From Humulus lupulus (taxonomy: Eukaryota > Streptophyta > Magnoliopsida > Rosales > Cannabaceae), in contig NC_084794.1 in the NCBI RefSeq assembly GCF_963169125.1, forward strand, positions 74,993,665 to 75,057,664: 64,000 nucleotides of DNA, given 5' to 3'. How positions within the stretch are numbered: the first letter of the stretch is position 1; every line of letters starts with the position of its first letter. Of this stretch, positions 11,513 through 23,633 are shown piece by piece. A program made the position numbers and the translations under genes. Under the pieces are notes generated by a model. The model saw only the letters and a program-made list of their open reading frames with translations, made no database searches and was not told the DNA's origin.

Positions 11513-12626
11513 TGAAGAATGATGCTAGCTGAGCAGAAATAATTAGAGGTTAAGTCAATGAAGTTATTTGACTTGAGGGTCTATTAGATGGAGCACCTCA
11601 TCATGGGACACGTCAACACCGACTGCCAAGAAATAGGCCAAGTTTGCAATGATGTGTACTGCATATTGTTATCCCTAAAATTTCATTTTAATGACGTGGA
11701 AATCAGAGGTGACAAGTGGATACTCGTGGCTACCTAGTTGAGCATTAATGGTTAATAAGTATGTTAACCAAGGGAACAATATTGGTGAAAAAAGATGGTT
11801 CTGCCTGGTCAGGAAATGATCTACCTGACCGGAGAATATTTTTGTCTGGTCAGAAAGGGACTCTCCCAACTAGACACACAATTTTTCAGACTAGAAAGGG
11901 ATTTAACCGACCAGAGATGCAGTTCACCCGACCAGTCATCTGAGCAATGGGTTTCATCCGACCAGTCACCTCAGAAATTGGATTCATCCGACCAGTCACC
12001 TCAGAAATGGGTTTCATCCGACCAGCTGTGCCAGATGGAGGATGTAGCAAACTGGATGTGTCAGAATTTCAAGAGTTAACTGCCCAGTGGCTTCTTTGTA
12101 GAATCTTAGTAACAACTTCAACCCGAATCGCTCATAACTATTGCGCGAATCTCTCAAATATCCCAAAGTAATAGCTATATTGTTGTAATTTTTTTTTATT
12201 AATTTATTAATTAAAATTGGTTGAAACAACCAAGGACCCCATCAAAACGGGATATTTTTCATGTACGATCCATGATCCTATAAATAAAGAGCTCATGGCA
12301 TCATTGGGAGAATCAAATCTTTTTGAGACTGAAAAAACTCTCTAGTTTTGAGACTTTGGGACTGTTACTTGGGGCATTTTGGAGCATTTTCAGAGAGTTT
12401 AGAGAGAGAAACATTGTACTTTTCTACTTACACTTGAGAAACTTAGTTGACTCAGATTCATCTGATCTTAAGTGTAGGCTACATATATCACAACACCAAG
12501 TGGATTAGGCTATTACCAACAAAATGGGGCTGAACCACTATAAAATTATTTGTGTCATTTATTTTCTATTCAAGGTTTACTGTCATTTTTGTGTCGACTC
12601 CCCGTTGGTCGAAATTGTGGTCAACA
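11513..12626 (+). repeat. 5' LTR of element B
   Basis: The LTR is 1114 bp, beginning tgaagaatgatgctagc and ending gtggtcaaca. It contains an internal 30-bp minisatellite (catccgaccagtcacctcag, about 3.5 copies, 11926-12030) and a TATA box tataaata at 12279-12286. The duplicate at 23634-24750 differs at roughly 3-7% of sites in the parts I compared. Confidence 0.9.
12270..12298 (+). promoter_or_regulatory. LTR promoter TATA box of element B inside an inverted repeat
   Basis: The box tataaata (12279-12286) is flanked by ccatgatc and gctcatgg. In the 3' LTR copy the arms are a perfect 8-bp pair (ccatgagc at 24394-24401, gctcatgg at 24415-24422). Transcription of the element would start roughly 30 bp downstream. 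Confidence 0.7.
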
Positions 12627-12630
12627 TTTT

Positions 12631-12648
12631 TGGTGCTTTCATTGAGAG
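12631..12648 (+). other. Primer binding site candidate, element B
   Basis: The 18-mer tggtgctttcattgagag starts 4 bases after the LTR. The identical 18-mer follows the 5' LTRs of C and D, so it is under constraint. It begins TGG as a tRNA-CCA complement should, but I cannot assign the tRNA. Confidence 0.7.
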
Positions 12649-12683
12649 CCTGAATAAAAGAAACACACTACTATCCTACCAAT

Positions 12684-14491
12684 ATGGCGACCAAAAAGCT
12701 CAATACATCAAAAGAACCTGTTAGATTAGAAGGCCCTGCACCTGAGAACCCTGACATTGAGCCCATGGTCTTTTTCGAGGAGACAACTCCAAAGGTCGAA
12801 CAACTCCAGGAAGCCATGGGGGCTTTCCAGGAGGAGATGATGCAATTCAATGCTCGTTAGGAGTCTTTCACTGAGGAAATGGCCAGGAAATTTTTTGCAT
12901 TTGAGTAGTAAAAATGAGAAATTGATGCCAGAAGCGAAGAGATCAGGCGACAGCAGGAGGAGGCCGACCGACGACATCGCGCGGCAGCACTTGCTCTAGA
13001 AGCGACTACTCAGTTGACCCTGGCCAATGCCAAAGCCACAGCATGAGCAACCACCCAGGGAGTAAGAAATAACAATGCTGGTCAGAGGTCCGCTGGCAGA
13101 GCCGATTCTCAAAGGATAGACAGAAATAGAAGTAATCCCACTGGTCGGGGGGATGATGGGGTCCGCTCCGGGACTGCCTCGACGCAAAGGGAGAATTCTA
13201 GAACCCCTTTGAGGAGCCACCGGTCAGAAACTTCTAGATTAGGGAGTCACTGGTCAGGCAGTAAGAAGACTCCACCCAGGCATAATCAGACCAGGGCTCA
13301 CTGATAGTCATCACACTAACTGGTGAAAGGAGAAATAAGGCAACAATCAACAAGGAAGAAAGGACTGCACGAGCCGTGTCGAGAAGCCCCCACTACATCC
13401 CAACCAGCAACATAGTGGGAGAGAGCACATCCCCTGCAGTAAGCCCTCTGAAAAATCTAAGAGCACGGTGTTTGATCGGTTAGGAGGACATGCTTGCCAA
13501 AAAGATCTAAGGGACGTTATCAGCAACAAGAGGAAGACCATCTCGGTCGGAGGGCAAGATCTGAACCGCCCTGCCGATCAAGTAGAAATACTTGACGACA
13601 GTGCTCCAGATGGAAATGCTTGACTAGGAGGTCAAACCTTAGAGCCTCGTCGGTTGCACCAGCCATCCAAGCCCAGCTGGGAAATTTGAGACATGTTGGG
13701 AAATTTGAGGACCAGATGGAACTGCTCGGGGTAAGTGACGATTATCGGTGTAGAGTTTTCCCGACTACATTATCAAATACTGCCCAGGAATGGTATTGGA
13801 AGTTTAAGTCAAATTCCATTACCTCTTGGGAAACATTCAGGAAGGAGTTTTGTAGACAATTCAGTGCTGCCCAGACTTTACCAGTTTATGCCAACCACTT
13901 GGCAAATATCAAACAAGGAAAGGATGAGTCTCTAAAGAATTATATACAGAGGTTCATGAGAGAAGCCAACCGAACAACTGCTGTCGGAGATGAGGGGAAG
14001 ATGGTTGCCATATCCTGTGGAATCACTTATCAAAGCCCTTTGTGGGATAGTATACATTGAAATCCAATTTCAACACTTCAACAATTCTTGACCGAGCGGA
14101 AAAGTATATGAAATTGGATGATGCGATCAAGAAAGAGGAGAAGAGCATAAATAATCCGGGTGGATCAGCTGACCCTCCTAAGAATGGTGGAAGCGGTCAA
14201 AATGGTAGAAAGAAACGTGTAAATAACGGGTCTGATCACCATGAAGAAAAGAAGGCCAAGTCGGGTCCAAAGAATAAGACAACTAAGTATGAGCCTTGGT
14301 TCACTAATTACACCACTCTCTCGACCATCCGGCCAGAAATATATATTGCTAGTCATCAAGAGGTTCCTTACTGGAAACCCCCACCCATCAAGAAAGAGAT
14401 GAGTAAAAGAGACATGCATAAGTTTTGTCATTTCCATGGAGATTATGGTCACGATATGAATGAATGCAATCATCTCAAGGACGAGATATAA
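12684..14491 (+). pseudogene. gag: gag of Tat element B
   Basis: The ATG at 12684 follows the primer site by 35 bp, giving MATKKLNTSKEPVRLEGPAP. An acidic, partly coiled N-terminal region continues with four stops (12858-12920) and another at about 13045. The gag core is at 13690-14055 (EDQMELLGVSDDYRCRVFPT, AQEWYWKFKSNSITSWETF, SLKNYIQRFMREAN). The zinc knuckle is CHFHGDYGHDMNEC near 14425-14466, a CX2HX4HX4C variant in which His replaces the second Cys, as in the other Tat elements here. A one-base shift near 14057 separates core from knuckle. Confidence 0.82.
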
Positions 14492-14512
14492 TTTATTCTC
14501 CGGTCGAGAAAG

Positions 14513-15284
14513 TTGAAAAAGTACCGGCCAGAGAAACCCCGAGGAGAAGGAAGCAACAATAATCCTGAGTTCAAACGACATCGATCTCAACCTTTGCAAT
14601 CCGAGCCTGTGGACTTTACTTTAGACACTATATGCGGAGGTCCACACTTGGCTAGGGATAGTAATAAAGCAAGGGAAAGATATTCCTGGACACTTCGACA
14701 TGAGTTGGATGCAACATCAGAATTCATGATTGTAGAGGAGCGACCTCCAAAGAATCCTCAGTACGAGAGCAAGTCTCTTACTTTTACAGAGGAAGAAGCT
14801 AGACACGTGAGTTATCCTCATAATGACCCACTCATCATTACAATCCAAATTGCAAACATGAAAGTAAAGAGATGCCTAGTTGATACGGGATGCTCCGTGG
14901 ACATTATCTACAAGTAATCTTTTGAGAAAGATGAAATTGTCCATCAATGACTTGAAACCATGCTCTCAAGTTATTTACGAGTTCACTGGGGAAGGATTTT
15001 CACCAGCTAGAACAATCAAGTTACCGGTCACAGTAGAAGACGCTCCTAGGCACGAGACGGTCATGACATCATTTTTTATAGTAGATTGTTCGTCGGCGTA
15101 CAATGTGGTGATTGATCAACCACTATTCATGGCTTTACACGCAGCAGTGTCTATATGGCACCTTTCTATGAAATTCCCGACTAGTGCAGGCATAGGTGTG
15201 TCCAGGGAAACAATAGAGAAGTTAGGGAATGCTACAATGCTTCAATGGTTAAGGCACGGAGGGGAACCAAGGACAATAACATGA
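14513..15284 (+). pseudogene. pol: Protease region of Tat element B
   Basis: The sequence includes DTICGGPHLARDSNKARERY, then TFTEEEARHVSYPHNDPLI, then the retropepsin site CLVDTGCSVDIIYK near 14872-14915. The Asp-Thr-Gly triad is intact. A frameshift directly after it moves the remainder (MKLSINDLKPCSQVIYEFTG, SSAYNVVIDQPLFMALHA) to another frame. This enzyme would cleave the Gag-Pol polyprotein. Confidence 0.8.
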
Positions 15285-15559
15285 TTATGTGCGGGGAGAG
15301 AGAAGAAGTAGTAGAAGAATTGACATCAACCAATATAACATTGTGAATTTAGCCGACCAAGAATTTTTTTTAAAGGTTACCAACCAGGAAACTACAGAGC
15401 AACAGAACCCATCCGGTGATGAAGTCAGCAAATAGGGCGTTGCCCAAAGCAAGGGAATGGACATCGATCCTTCTTTGGGGATTTGGAGAGTGAAGTAGGA
15501 CCTATGAAAGACTTAGAGGAGGTCCCGATAGATGAGAACGAACCGACCAGAGTTGCAAA

Positions 15560-16927
15560 GTTGGAAAGAAATTAAAGGTTGAAGTGAGAGCACAACTAGT
15601 AGAATTTTTGCGAAGGAATCAAGACGTCTTCGCGTGGTCTCACAATGATATGGTGGGTATCTCACCAACTGTGATCAGCCACGTGCTCAACTTGGATCAA
15701 AACTACCCAGCAGTGCAGCAGAAGAGAAGGTTGCTTGACAAGGAACGAGCAAAAGCTCTAAAGGAAGAAGTTGAGTGACTGAAGGAAAATGGGTTCATCA
15801 GGGAGGCTTACTATCCGGCCTGGGTTTCTAACCCAGTGTTAGTGCCCAATTCCAATGGGAAGTGGAGGACCTTCCTGGACTTCACCGATTTGAATAAAGC
15901 ATATCCCAAGGACTGTTTTCCCCTGCTCAGGAGCAGTTGGTTGACACAACTTCTGGTCATGAAACTTTGTCCTTCATGGATGCTTACTTTGGGTATAATC
16001 AAATAAGTATACACCCTTCGACAAGGAGCATACCAACTTCCGGACAGACATAGGATTATATTGTTATAAGGTTATGCCATTTGGCTTGAAGAACGCAGGA
16101 GCCACTTACTAGCGTTTAGTGAATGATATGTTCCACGACTTGATCAGCAAAAACATGGAGGTGTAGGTCGATGACATGCTATTCAAGTCAAATGAAGCTG
16201 GGGGCATGTACGAGATCTAGGGGAGTGCTTTGCAATACTTAGAAAGTATCGCATGAAGCTGAACCTCCTCAAATGCTCGTTTGGAGTAAGTTCTAGAAAG
16301 TTTCTCAGATTTATTGTTCACTCACGTGGGATAGAGGCCAATTCCGAGAAGATTAAAGCACTCATAGAAATGAAATCCCCGACCAGAACTAAGGATGTGC
16401 AGAGCTTGACTGGGCGGATTGCTGCTCTAAGTAGGTTTATTTCTAAATCAACAGACAAGTGTGTCCCATTTTTTAACTTACTAAGAGGAAGTAAGAAATT
16501 TGACTTGATAGAAGAATGCGAGCAGGCATTCCAAGACATAAAGAAACATTTGGCTCTACCTCTAGTTTTATCAAAACCCATAGATGGAGAGGACCTCTTT
16601 ATTTATTTAGCAGTCACAGAGCATGCTATCAGCACAGCTTTAATACGAGAAGAAAATAAAGTGCAGCATCTGATCTACTACATCAGCAGGAGGTTGATAG
16701 GACCAGAAGTAAGATACCTGTTGATCAAAAAGCTTGCGTATTGTTTAGTGCTTGCATCTTGCAAGCTGCGGCCATATTTTCAAGCACATCCCATCAAAGT
16801 GCTCACCGACCAGCCATTACGACAGGTTTTACAAAAACCAGAAACTTCTGGTCGACTACTTAAATGGGATGTTGAATTAGACCAATTCGAGATCAAGTAT
16901 CAACCCCGATCATCCATTAAAGGATAG
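15560..16927 (+). pseudogene. pol: Reverse transcriptase and RNase H of Tat element B
   Basis: RT starts with QLVEFLRRNQDVFAWSHNDM and continues through WVSNPVLVPNSNGKWRTFLD. The catalytic block reads V, stop, VDDMLFKS near 16160, so the Tyr codon of YVDD is a TAG. RNase H follows at 16253-16927, with KFLRFIVHSRGIEANSEKIK, FFNLLRGSKKFDLIEECEQA and LTDQPLRQVLQKPETSGRLL. Stops and frameshifts at 15776, 15925, 16110, 16163 and 16220 (approximate) prevent expression. Confidence 0.82.
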
Positions 16928-17620
16928 GCTTTTGTGGACTTCATTGCTGAATGGACCAGAATTCCTGATATTCCTGACTAGATAGAAAATGTAGCTGGGC
17001 AGAGAAAAACTTTTCCTACCTGGAAACTTTATGTGGATAGATCCTCGAATGAACATCATGCGGGAGCAAGACTTATATTAATCAAACATAAGCAACATCG
17101 AATCCACTGCGCATTGAGGTTCAATTTCAATGCCTCCAATAATGAGGCAGAATATGAAGTCCTTTTAGCAGGATTATGACTGGCCAGAGATGTACATGCC
17201 CAGTTAGTGGAAGTAAATAGTGATTCTCAACTGGTGGTCTACAAAATTTTAGGGGAATATTAGGCGAGAGGTTTGCATATGGTGGCATACTTAGATAAAT
17301 CTAAGAAGTTGCTAGCACAGTTTAAAGAGTACACAATCAAGTTGGTGCCACGAGAGCAAAACTCCAACGCAGACACCTTGGAAAAATTAGCCAGTGCAAA
17401 GGATGCTAACACTCTGAACATAGTACCAGTTGAATACTTAGCAAACCCAAGTACCACCGAGCCGGAAGTAATGCTAATCATAGTAACCACTTGGATGATA
17501 CCCATCATCACGTACCTTGAACAAGGCACCTTAACAGATAACCGCAATGATGCCAAGAGGACAATGAGGCAGGCAGCTCGGTATGTCGTGATAGAGGGGG
17601 TGTTATATAGAAGAGGGTAA
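16928..17620 (+). pseudogene. pol: Second (plant-type) RNase H of Tat element B
   Basis: After the viral RNase H comes a second RNase H of the plant/archaeal kind, the hallmark of the Tat clade. It reads WKLYVDRSSNEHHAGARLIL (the usual Asp-Gly-Ser is Asp-Arg-Ser), NNEAEYEVLLAG, VNSDSQLVV and QNSNADTLEKLASA, giving the Asp-Glu-Asp-Asp set. Stops at about 16925, 16980, 17179 and 17263 break it. The tail (17400-17620) leads into integrase. Confidence 0.78.
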
Positions 17621-18630
17621 TCTATGCCACTACTTAGATGTGTGACGTCCGACCAGTCGAAAAAACTTATTAGCCGAAGTACACGAGGTAAGTGTCAAAG
17701 ATTTTCTAAGATACCCAGAGCACCTCCAAATATTTTAAAGAAAATGCAAAGTCCCTAGCCTTTTGCAGTATGGGGAATTGATCTAATCGGGAGACTACCC
17801 AAAGGAAAAGGGGGAGTGCAGTTCGCGGTAGTTTCCATGAATTATTTCACTAAGTGGACTGAAGTAGAACCATTAGCCACAATCACCTCAAAGAAAATGT
17901 TAGATTTTGTAGTGAAGAATATCAGATGTCGCTATGGTCTGCCAAAAAAGATAGTGTCTGATAATGGTACCCAGTTTGATAGCGATCTATTTACTGATTT
18001 TGTGCTAGACATGGCATTACCAAGAGTTTCTCCTCGGTGGCTTACCCACATGCGAATGGGCAGAAGAATTACCAGAAGTTCTCTGGTAATTCTTGAAGGC
18101 GAATGTTAAAAGATGCCTTGAAGAAGCAGCTTGAACAAGCTAAAGGATCTTGGGCGGAAGAATTACCAGAAGTTCTCTGGCCGTACAGAACCACTGCTCA
18201 GACAACAATTGGTCGTACTCCTTTTTCCTTGGCATATGGTTATGAAGCTATGATACCAGTCGAGATTGAACCCCCGTCCCATCAAAGAAGCAATTATGAC
18301 CAAGAAGAGAACATTCAATTACTGGCTGAGTCCTTGGATTTTATTGAAGAAAAATGAGAAAAGGTGAACTTGAGAGTTGCTGCCCATCAACAAAAGGTGG
18401 CCCGCTATTTTAATTCCAGAGTTAAAGATCGAAAGTTCCAGGTTGGAGATTTGGTTCTTAGGAGAGTGTTCATCAAAGACCCAGGAGCTGGGGTGCTAGG
18501 ACCAAATTGGGAAGGACCATATCAGATTGAGAAGGTCATACCACCCGACACTTACAAACTTTCTAGGCTGAACGGTGAGCTGATCAGAAACTACTGGAAT
18601 GGCGAGCACCTAAGGAAATATTATCAATAA
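17621..18630 (+). pseudogene. pol: Integrase of Tat element B, damaged core
   Basis: The His-His part of the zinc domain is deleted: SMPLLRCVTS is followed almost directly by KCQRFSKIPRAPPN. The core keeps the two Asp residues (VWGIDLIGRLP and IVSDNGTQFD), but the catalytic Glu region is replaced by a duplicated fold-back fragment at 18063-18095. The C-terminal part is well kept, with WPYRTTAQTTIGRTPFSLAY and the GPNWEGPYQIEKV motif, ending at a TAA at 18628-18630. It is clearly inactive. Confidence 0.85.
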
Positions 18631-18996
18631 ATATCGCTTACAAAGTGGTAGCTTAGATTCAAGTGTTTTACTTGTTCTTTAAGTATGTTTATGAGCTGGT
18701 TATTTGCTGACCGATCATTTATTTTTGAACAATATTGGTTTGTTTGAGACTCGTTATTAGACACGTTTTGTCATTTTTTAATTTACGAGTAATAAAAGAG
18801 ATTACGCGCAATTTGGTCAACTCTTGCTACAAATATGCATGTGTGTTAATTTTTCGAACAATGTTCAACTGATCGGCAAAATCGGACAGTTTTCAACTAC
18901 TGGGTGCGTTCAAGCAGTGTTCAACTGCTTAAATATTTTCTTTATATTCAATGTGTTTCACGAGTAGTAATTGCTTGAACAAATTCGGTCAAGTAG
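18631..18996 (+). other. Spacer downstream of pol in element B
   Basis: AT-rich, with short echoes such as gttcaactgctt and gttcaactgatcgg near 18850-18935. No gene. Confidence 0.4.
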
Positions 18997-19040
18997 CAAG
19001 TGACCAAGGATCTTTAAACTCTCGATCACTTGGGGGCACA
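18997..19040 (+). other. Post-pol stem-loop with G-run, element B
   Basis: Arms caagtga (18997-19003) and tcacttg (19026-19032) run into ggggg (19032-19036) and then cacatgcgg. Counterparts with different arm sequences follow pol in A, C and D. Confidence 0.6.
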
Positions 19041-19509
19041 TGCGGTATACTGGTAAATAATTCAACACAAGCAATAAGAGCACGAGTTAAAATATTTGTT
19101 TTTGGGCTGACTTGTAAATTTTCGAAGTCAAAAAGGGCCATTGAGCTAACTTGTTTATCAAAGTTTAAGTAACTTGGAATCTTTCAATATTCCAAGTTAA
19201 AAGCAAATATTCGTGTAAAAATAAATATTATGCTCATAAAATATTAGAGCAATAAGAGTGTGAGAAAGTATACTTGGCGGGAACTTATGAAATGTGTAGA
19301 ATTTCTAAGTTATAAAACTAAGTACTCATGCGAAAATAAAAAGCATATATCAAAACGACTTTAATATTCTAAAAGCTCATAATGTTTTAAGTCTACAAAG
19401 ACTTAGAATATTTCAGGTTAGCAACAAAAAGTGAAAGTCAAGTAACTCGACAATACGAACAAACTATCAAAGTTGATAACCAGTAATTGTCTCAACAAAA
19501 GTATAAGAA

Positions 19510-19620
19510 AAACAAGTATATTACTGGCCAGGTACAAAGTGTCTACTGGTCAGATGGTTGGCTCTCTGGTCGGCTAAAACATGTTTACTGGTCAGGTAAA
19601 CTAGTTTCTGGCTGGTTAAC
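19510..19620. repeat. Short repeats of ctggtcag type
   Basis: Four or five copies of actggtcag or ctggtcgg occur at 15-25 bp spacing just 3' of the opposite-strand gene stop. The same word recurs throughout element B, including its LTR. Confidence 0.5.
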
Positions 19621-22079
19621 ACCATCGTCAATGTCTGGAAACTCCTCTGGTTGGAATGATAAAGCAAGAGAAGCAGGCACAACACCAGCTGGAATGGCTG
19701 CCTTTTCAGCGGCCTTGGATTCACATTTGGCAAGCTCTTCCACCCTTGCCTCTTCAACAAGAAAGTCGAGGTTGAGAGGTTTGTCTAGCTTCCATATCTG
19801 ATAAAAGTGGTTGAAGCAGATCACTTCATAATGAGACAGGTCGGCTTCTTTTTCCTATTTTAACTCTTCATTCTCATGAGTCATTTTCTCTAGTTGGTCA
19901 GTCAATGTCTTGTAGGCTTGGATCTACTTATTATTTTCATCAGCCAATTCCCTTAGAGAATTGTCTCGGTTGGCAATTGTTTTCTCTGCCTGCTCAGTCT
20001 TTGTTTGGAGATCTTTCTCAAACTTAGTCAAAGTTTCAATCTTAGCTTTGGCTTCCACCAACTAATCATTCAAGACCTTGATCAACTCTTTATAGTCAAC
20101 TGCTCGATGTTGAGCATGACTAACAGTGATAAGTCCCTGGAGTAAATAACTGGGAAATATTAGAATAAGAATAATCAATAAGAAAGTGAATGTTTCTGAT
20201 AAGATGCTTCACTCATAATTTGAGCAATGCCTTTGTGAAGGACAACTTCAATGCTTTGCCAGGGTAGAGTCTCAAAGGTCTGAGCTGTCGTTGCATGGTG
20301 AAGAGTATGGTCTAGTAACTCTTTGTCGTACTCACCAACCGCGAAGAGGCTCGCTTAAGCAGGTTGACCGAGTAGTTTGTAGGCTGGTAGAAGAGGGGAG
20401 TGACAGAGGAGTCAAGCGTGGGACAATGACTAACTGATCAAATGGTCTCCCCTGACTAGGTGGTGTAGTCCTCATGACCTTGCTTGGAGGAGTCAAGCTG
20501 CTATCTTCACCAGTTTTCCTCTTTTGGGCAGAAGGAGTGTTGAACTGCGTGAACATGGTTGGATCTGCATAAAAGTAAAGCAAAAACCAAGTTAGTAGAA
20601 ACAATAAATGAACATAAGTGAAAAAGGAAATTCTACAGAATCATCACAAAATGTAATTATGGTTACTGTCAGTAAAATCTGAGTTCAGAACTTCGTTAAA
20701 AATCTTTTCCTCATCTTCCGACGATGAGTTATCTTCTATAAGAAGCTCAATGCTTTTGCCTTTACCACGCCTGGTAGGGAAGGCGGGTCGGCAAGAATTT
20801 TCAAGAAGATGCTCTCTAATGATAGGACCACCTGGTTGGCGTGGCTGAGGAGATGGTACAGGAGAAAATTGGTCAGTCACTACTTCAGTATTGGCATTAG
20901 ATTGATCAGTTGTGTCTGTTTCATCGGTCTTACTACCCACAGTAATATCTCAGTTGTTCGGTAACAATCCCACCAATCGAAGATTCTCCAAGGAGACCAA
21001 CTCCTCAGCATCCTTCTCCTCAAGGGGCATGTTAGCAAGATCTTCTGCCCGAGCGTGCATTTCCCTGGTTGGGAGAGGTTGATCAAAAGGACCAGCATGC
21101 GTAAAAGCCAAGTTGTTGGCTTTAATGTCTTGAGTAATGAAGTATTCCATATAATACTTCCCAGGATTCGATTTATAGGCAATACCATGAAGGTACTTAA
21201 CCCCTTTTTTCCTATGAAATAGGTGGAAAAACTTGTATTCTTGTGGTTGGGGTTAGTCCTAAAATCGAACAAATAGTGTACCTCGTGATGGGTAGGTGGG
21301 TTCCAGTCCTGAAAGTGGTAGAGAATGTATAGAGCAGAAAGGGCTTGTACCCCAATTGGAGCAATCTGGAAGGGAGAAACATTAAAGCAATCTGCTATTG
21401 ACCTAAATAAAGGATGCAAGGGGATTGTAGCTCCTGCATAAATGTGATACTTAGACCAGGCACAATAGGCTCCACCAGGATTATTGGCTCTTTGGTGTGG
21501 ATGTGGACATATCACATTGGCTCCTTCAAGACCCAAAGTCTAAATATGCTTATCAAACATTTTGGAGTTTAGCTTAGAAGGCTTAGCTACGAACCAAGAA
21601 GGCACATGATCTTCTTCTTTCCTCAGTTTAAGTGTAGCAGTTTGTTGGATTTCTGTGGCAAAAGTCTGGGTATCCTTTCTTTTGGGTTTACTAGTTTTTC
21701 GAGCTTGGCAAGGAGGCTTTGAAGAAGATTCAGTCTCAACTTCTTCTAATAGATTTTTTCCCACACAAGACACTCGTTCTACCACCTTTTGTGTTGCTCT
21801 ACGAGCAACTTGGAAATCTTGTTCCTGAGGGAGTCGGTTGGACTTTTTCACCCTCATCGGTTGGTTTTGATGTTGTTGCTTAAGGAACTGATCTTCGTGA
21901 AGAAATTATAAAGCTGACCGCAGAAGGATTTTCTTGAGACGACGAAGACGGTCTTTCAAAGTTCGTTTGCTGGGAGATTTGGAAGAGGAATCGCTGCTCG
22001 GAAGAGTATCACTTGAAGCGAGAGCTAAGGAATCAGAGTCTATTTGGTTGTCACCTCCCCTATAGTCAAAGTGATTCAT
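19585..22079 (-). pseudogene. Opposite-strand gene of Tat element B (gypsy-type transposon domain plus coiled coil)
   Basis: The function is unknown. The ATG (22079-22077) sits directly after a splice acceptor, tttttgtag. The N-terminus is Ser-rich then basic (DRLRRLKKILLRSAL, then TAA). The domain at about 21536-21180 reads PLHPLFRSIADCFNVSPFQI, LYILYHFQDW and HEVHYLFDFRTN, homologous to A and C; a frameshift follows near 21190. A phase-1 intron is predicted at 20666-20565 (GTAACC donor, TTATGCAG acceptor), joining a Ser/Asp/Glu-rich exon to one starting PTMFTQFNTPSAQKRK. A further intron is likely near 20212-20150. The last exon is coiled-coil-like and ends at 19585. The intron that C and D carry inside the domain is absent. 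Confidence 0.68.
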
Positions 22080-23236
22080 CTACAAAAAATAAGGGGAGGT
22101 GAGTAAACCAAGAAGAAAGTAAGTAGTAAAAGTATTAACTGTCCAGTAAATATTTTCTTTGAGAAGTGAAAACATTTTACCACCCAAATAAAGACATCTT
22201 TAGCAACCACATTATTTTAAGTAATTCACAAGGAAAATGGAAGTTATTTCGGGTGTTATGTGTTCTGAGATATTAAGCTTATAATTTTGTCATGTGTGGT
22301 TTTTAACTATAAAGTTTTGTGCACAACTAAATATGCATGAACCCGAGTGGTTGGATACGTAATCCAAGCAGTAAAACAGGATTGCCGAGTAGCTAGCTTG
22401 AAAAATTTCCTAAAGGCTTATGGTGTCCGATCGGCTAGAGGTCCCCGAAGGGGCAGGGCACTCGAGTGGTTACGGTGCATAGCTGAGCGACTTGGTGGGT
22501 TCCAAAGAGCCAAGGTAGTCAAATGCCTGGGCGGCTGCGAGATGTTCGGGCCGAGGGGCTATCTAGGTAATGAGGACCAAAAGGGTCCAAACGGCTAGAA
22601 GGACCCGATGAGGTAAAACACCCGAGGAGTTCGGTTGTAAGGGGGACTGAGCGGTTAAGGAACTATATGGGTTCCAAGGAGCTATTTGGGTTCCAAGGGC
22701 CATTAGGGGTCCGGTCGGCTAGATAGTTCCAAAGGGCTTGGTGGTCTGACCATCTCAATAGAATCCGAGCAGTCTGACCAGCTCAGTAGAGTCCGAGTGG
22801 TCAAAACCTCAAAAAGGGGTGGCAAAAAAAAACAAATTCAATGAGCTAAAGGGTATGGAGCATAACGTGAAGCATAAAAACATTTTCCTAATCTTGGGGC
22901 ATGCAAACAAGATCAAAAAGTAGAATTTCAAGGGTTCAACAAGTCTCAAGAAAATATCAAATGCTCATCCTATACCCATGAACCTGAATGTACAATGTGG
23001 AATGGGAAATAATTTTTTCTTCAAAATTTCATGAAATTGGAGGAAAAATTGACTAACGCAAGGCCTAAACTACACTAAAACAGCCACACAATCTCTATTT
23101 TGAAAAGGTTCATTACAAAAATTCCAAGAGTGCATTCCAAAAGGGGGTTTCGACATTTACATGTTCTAACAAGTTTTTATGTAGAATTTTAAAGCTTAAA
23201 CTGCTTGAAAGTAAAGATTAAGAAGAGAAAACTTAC
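22080..23236 (-). other. Predicted leader intron of the B opposite-strand gene
   Basis: A GTAAGT donor lies at 23236-23231 and the acceptor TTTTTGTAG abuts the ATG at 22079. The 1157-bp interval has no gene. Its middle (22340-22810) is a GC-richer block of degenerate 25-30-bp repeats built around gagtggtt, ggttccaagg and gtctgaccagctcagtagag. Element C has the same design: donor, intron, acceptor, ATG. Confidence 0.5.
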
Positions 23237-23403
23237 TCAAATGGGTGGAAGAGCCTTGGCTTTCTTGAGAATCTCCTTTGAAATTGCTTGGAGAAAATGG
23301 GAGACGAAACTTTGATGAGGAGATTGACCACGGCAAGGAATGGCCAGGAGGAGTCTTTTTATGATGTGTGTTTTGGTATGAGAGGGTGAGGCAAGAATGG
23401 GGT

Positions 23404-23411
23404 TATTTATA
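23404..23411 (-). promoter_or_regulatory. TATA box of the B opposite-strand gene
   Basis: On the minus strand the sequence is cctataaataacc, a canonical plant TATA box, followed by about 130 nt of leader and then the GTAAGT donor at 23236. It lies about 220 bp from the start of the 3' LTR (23634) and points away from it, towards pol. Confidence 0.6.
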
Positions 23412-23633
23412 GGAAAAGATGGGAGTCCTTAACTCCTAATTTTTCATATATCCCCTTATCCCACTTTCTGGGAAATTGGTAGCTGCCCTTTTTGTGAACT
23501 GAAAAATTTAATCACACGTTTATTTGAAAAATGCGGGAGAGTTCCAAAGGTCATTTTTGGAACGAAAATTATTAAATTTATTGGTGGATCCTTATAAGGA
23601 ATTAGAGGAAACATTTATTATATGAGAAAATCA

